Shown here: positions 62,834 to 64,000 of the stretch, piece after piece
How positions within the stretch are numbered: position 1 is the stretch's first letter
How the letters are laid out: every line of letters begins with the position of its first letter
NCBI GenBank assembly: GCA_044226845.1
Contig: JBGAGG010000004.1
Coordinates: 62,001-126,000, forward strand
Reading direction: 5' to 3'
DNA from: JAFDZO01 sp044226845
Lineage (GTDB): Bacteria > Bacteroidota > Ignavibacteria > Tepidaquicellales > Tepidaquicellaceae
Length of the DNA stretch: 64,000 nt
The notes under the pieces: model-generated
Told to the model about the DNA's origin: nothing
Database searches by the model: none
The model's input: the letters and a program-made list of their open reading frames with translations, nothing else
Made by a program: the position numbers and the translations under genes

Positions 62834-64000
62834 ATGAAATTATTTTCAATCGTTGTTCTGTTTTTAATTTCTGCAAATTGTTTTTCGCAGAGCTATAAAG
62901 TCTCCGGCAAAATTGTAGATACAAAAAATAATAAAGGATTAGAGTATGTCAATATCAAAGTTGCCGATACAACTTACGGCACTATTTCCGATAAAGACGG
63001 AAATTACTTTGTCACATTGAATCCCGGGAAATACACTTTACAATATTCTTATATAGGATATAAAAGTGAGTCAGAAGAAATTGAAATATATAATGAAAAT
63101 GTAAAAAAAGATATTTACATGGAGCCTTCCGGCGTTTTCACCGAGCAGATAGAAGTCCTTGGCGAAGACCCTGCAAATGAAATTATAAGACAGGTAATTA
63201 AATCCAAGAAAAAATTTCAACAAAACCTTAAGCAGTACGAATACGATGCCTATTCAAAAATGGTTATACGCTCTAACCAAAGCGTAGCAGATAAAAATAA
63301 ATCGACAGAAACAAAAACAGATTCCACCGCCGATGATAAAAAAATGGGAATCTTCGGAATACTGGAATCTGAAACTAAGGGATACTTCCGCGCCCCCGAT
63401 GAACAGAAAGAAATAGTAAAATCAAAAAGGGAGACTGCAAATATTACACGCGGATTTGCAATTCCTTTTATCGCAAATTTTTATGATGAAAAGCTGGACT
63501 TCGATGAGTTTAAAGTCCCGGGACCCGTCGCAGATAATGCCTTCGATAACTATGAATACAGACTTCTCGGCACAACTACTTTAGATACAGCCACTGTATT
63601 TAAAATTGAGATGACAAATAACTCGAATATCTTTCCTCAGTTAAAAGGTACTCTGTATGTGCTGGATAAAGAATTTGTACTGGTAAAAGTTGACTTAACT
63701 AATAATGACGCAGCAAGGTTAAGGGCAATTGACAACATAAGATTTTTTCAGAAATTCACAAACTATAAAGATAGGCAAAGCAATTCATTCTGGCTGCCTA
63801 CTGATAATCAGGTTGAATTTGAGGGTTCGTTTCTGGGATTTTTAAAATTCTCAGGCAGCGCAAACTCAATAGTTTCGAATTATACCATTAACGAAAAAAT
63901 CCCTGATGGGATATTTAATGAAACCATTGTGCAGGTGCTTCCTGATGCAAAAAAAGATTCATCATATTTTGCAAAGAAACAATTAATTCAATCTACTGAA
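62834..64000 (+). CDS. Carboxypeptidase-regulatory-like / DUF5686 protein (partial, runs off right edge)
   Basis: The frame opens at an ATG and stays open for 389 codons to the edge. A signal peptide (residues 1-19, ending CFSQ) is followed by a CarboxypepD_reg-like domain (YKVSGKIVDTKNNKGLEYVN ... GTISDKDGNYFVTLNPG ... SYIGYKSE). From residue about 105 it matches the DUF5686 family (ANEIIRQVIKSKKKFQQNLKQYEYDAYSKM). Such proteins are outer-membrane barrels resembling TonB-dependent receptors without the plug. They are common in Bacteroidota. The ligand is unknown and the barrel part lies beyond the window. Confidence 0.85.
   Translation, partial: MKLFSIVVLFLISANCFSQSYKVSGKIVDTKNNKGLEYVNIKVADTTYGTISDKDGNYFVTLNPGKYTLQYSYIGYKSESEEIEIYNENVKKDIYMEPSGVFTEQIEVLGEDPANEIIRQVIKSKKKFQQNLKQYEYDAYSKMVIRSNQSVADKNKSTETKTDSTADDKKMGIFGILESETKGYFRAPDEQKEIVKSKRETANITRGFAIPFIANFYDEKLDFDEFKVPGPVADNAFDNYEYRLLGTTTLDTATVFKIEMTNNSNIFPQLKGTLYVLDKEFVLVKVDLTNNDAARLRAIDNIRFFQKFTNYKDRQSNSFWLPTDNQVEFEGSFLGFLKFSGSANSIVSNYTINEKIPDGIFNETIVQVLPDAKKDSSYFAKKQLIQSTE

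Noticed and set aside
1..64000. CRISPR arrays, tRNA/rRNA genes, prophage or intact insertion sequences
   Set aside because: No regularly spaced direct repeats with unique spacers, no tRNA T-loop patterns, and no transposase, integrase or capsid motifs were found by reading both strands.

Overview
The window looks like a chromosomal segment of an AT-rich, Gram-negative FCB-group bacterium, most likely the Ignavibacteria/Kryptonia/Kapabacteria side of Bacteroidota. The main reason is that four intact or frame-broken secreted proteins plus one adhesin-like protein end in the NYPNPFNP-type C-terminal domain of type IX secretion (T9SS) cargo. Other support comes from a DUF5686/CarboxypepD_reg protein, a full set of housekeeping genes of bacterial type, and frequent TTG start codons. 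No tRNA, rRNA, CRISPR array, prophage or intact insertion sequence was seen.

Layout. 1-6.3 kb: a glycine-rich exported protein cut by the left edge, a frame-broken acyl-CoA synthetase, a frame-broken T9SS Ycf48/BNR-like protein and an oligopeptide-type binding lipoprotein. 6.3-9.1 kb: small genes (zinc ribbon, DUF1761, SRPBCC), a decayed gene and a repeat-rich intergenic island. 9.1-13.2 kb: a large T9SS BNR-repeat protein and an outer-membrane-like protein. 13.3-18.1 kb (minus): nadE, ggt, an acyltransferase and dinB, with a small conserved gene in front. 18.7-23 kb (plus): dsbD, truA and two paralogous PGAG-motif membrane proteins. 23.1-28.6 kb (minus): ispE, an exported unknown, fabH and clpC. 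29-45.3 kb (plus, except a ferredoxin): an NBR1-Ig-like exported protein, ileS (frame-broken), a DksA-like protein with a histone-H1-like tail, lspA, secA, cupin, DCC protein, metG, folP, copA and an HMA lipoprotein. 45.3-52 kb (minus): a tight six-gene sugar operon with an NDP-hexose 2,3-dehydratase. 52.2-62.1 kb: an arylsulfotransferase-like T9SS cargo, hppA, pth, rplY, rsmG and two T9SS cargo proteins. 62.1-64 kb: a repeat island with a fossil T9SS tail, then a DUF5686 protein cut by the right edge.

How it fits together. Most genes are core functions: translation (ileS, metG, truA, pth, rplY, rsmG), secretion (secA, lspA, dsbD), lipid and isoprenoid synthesis (fabH, acyltransferase, ispE), NAD and folate synthesis, and proteolysis. 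Accessory content is cell-surface biology: T9SS cargo, a copper export pair, and a deoxysugar operon coupling sugar synthesis to polyprenyl-linked and membrane glycosyltransferases. The most distinctive items are the 2,3-dehydratase operon, the lysine-rich DksA-like protein with an extra CxxC, three copies of an intergenic palindrome in front of genes for exported proteins, and two shuffled repeat islands. Three large genes are frame-broken. Two of these also seem to lack about 100 bp of conserved coding sequence, including the essential ileS, so assembly errors should be ruled out before they are read as biology.
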